Shown one piece after another: positions 63,749-64,000 of a stretch of 64,000 bases of DNA. The notes under the pieces are model-generated. The model was given only the letters and a program-made list of their open reading frames with translations. It searched no databases and had not been told where the DNA came from. A program made the position numbers and the translations under genes. The stretch comes from a virus, in IMG/VR virus record IMGVR_UViG_3300045971_000356, positions 62,001-126,000 of that record; one strand, 5' to 3'. The stretch's first letter is position 1. Each line of letters opens with the position of its first letter.

Positions 63749-64000
63749 GAGCAAACGAATTTTTACTTGAAGGATTAAATCATCCAATGATTGTAGTGGA
63801 TGTACAGCCAGAGTACGCTTACTATACACCACAGACTGAAAAAATCTGTGCTGACATTATTCGCTTTGTCACTAAGCAAACTGGTCCAGTGTTGATGCTT
63901 GTCAATGCTGAGGATTCTGGCGTATCTGCAGACACAAAAGAGTTTATCACACAATATTGGAACAACATAGATGTTGAAGATTGGGACGACGAAGATCCGT
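63745..64000 (+). CDS. Tagged protein, cysteine-hydrolase-like start (3' end outside window)
   Basis: 85 residues visible. MRANEFLLE|G tag, then HPMIVVDVQPEYAYYT, which resembles the first strand and Asp of isochorismatase-like hydrolases (VVDxQ). QTGPVLMLVNAED is the next strand. Cut by the window edge, so the catalytic Lys/Cys cannot be checked. Confidence 0.55.
   Translation, partial: MRANEFLLEGLNHPMIVVDVQPEYAYYTPQTEKICADIIRFVTKQTGPVLMLVNAEDSGVSADTKEFITQYWNNIDVEDWDDEDP

Noticed and set aside
1-64000. tRNA genes
   Set aside because: I saw no cloverleaf-like sequence with a conserved TTCGA/TTCAA arm and CCA-type end. A tRNA scan would be decisive and could still find one.

Overview
This window is 64 kb of a large, tailed, virulent double-stranded DNA phage, most likely a T4-like or jumbo myovirus. 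The evidence is rIIA/rIIB homologues, T4-type late promoters (ATAAATA boxes), tail-fibre-like and PAAR proteins, very tight gene packing with ATGA/TAATG overlaps, dozens of tiny genes, and eleven GIY-YIG, HNH or Vsr-like endonuclease genes. Both window edges cut a gene. The host cannot be read directly. DUF3563-like and BPSL0761-like small proteins hint at a betaproteobacterium (weak inference). I recognised no tRNA, rRNA or CRISPR array, and no gene-free stretch exceeds about 150 bases.

Layout. 1-1.8 kb: end of a beta-helix tail protein. 1.8-5.3 kb: a class II ribonucleotide reductase (NrdJ) broken into two genes by a split intein with a free-standing Vsr-like homing endonuclease between the halves. 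5.3-9.8 kb: glutaredoxin, PAAR tip protein, SleB-type lysin and an HExxH protein. 9.8-11.1 kb: a five-gene reverse operon ending in a P-loop kinase. 11.3-15.5 kb: rIIA, rIIB and small genes. 15.6-25.2 kb: two long forward operons of small genes, including seven paralogues of a MNERI family, PnuC, a Lar-like protein, a DNA methyltransferase and a NadR-like enzyme. 25-37 kb: membrane and virion-like proteins, Hsp20, ClpS, a DexA-like exonuclease and an HD phosphohydrolase, interspersed with reverse-strand HNH genes. 38-49.4 kb: early-type short operons with strong sigma70 promoters, carrying an L7/L12-like protein, a HAD RNA-repair-type phosphatase, NAMPT, NMN adenylyltransferase-Nudix and a macro-domain protein. 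49.4-55.6 kb: a frameshifted hemerythrin, a broken RNA ligase and three lipoproteins. 55.7-64 kb: a late module with SprT-like protease, fibre protein, amidoligase, ADP-ribosyltransferase-like protein and a run of proteins sharing an N-terminal tag.

How the genes work together. Four enzymes (PnuC, NadR-like, NAMPT, NMNAT-Nudix) give two routes to NAD+. With the macro-domain, WGR-like and ADP-ribosyltransferase-like proteins they suggest a phage that actively manages NAD+ and ADP-ribose, plausibly against NAD-depleting defences. RNA ligase, HAD and P-loop kinase genes suggest RNA repair. At least nine proteins start with M-[KRN]-x-x-[EDH]-[FIL]-[IL]-x-E, which resembles the T4 capsid-targeting sequence with its [LI]-x-E prohead-protease site. 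They are candidate virion-packaged effectors.

Regulation is unusually readable. About 18 near-perfect sigma70 promoters (TTGAC[AT], 17 bases, TATA[AC]T) drive early-type operons, and four of them place the start codon at the predicted +1 (leaderless). About 22 ATAAATA late boxes precede virion and lysis genes and all ten free-standing homing endonucleases outside the reverse operon. Four late genes have a hairpin at the very 5' end of the leader before a strong AAGGAG-type ribosome site.
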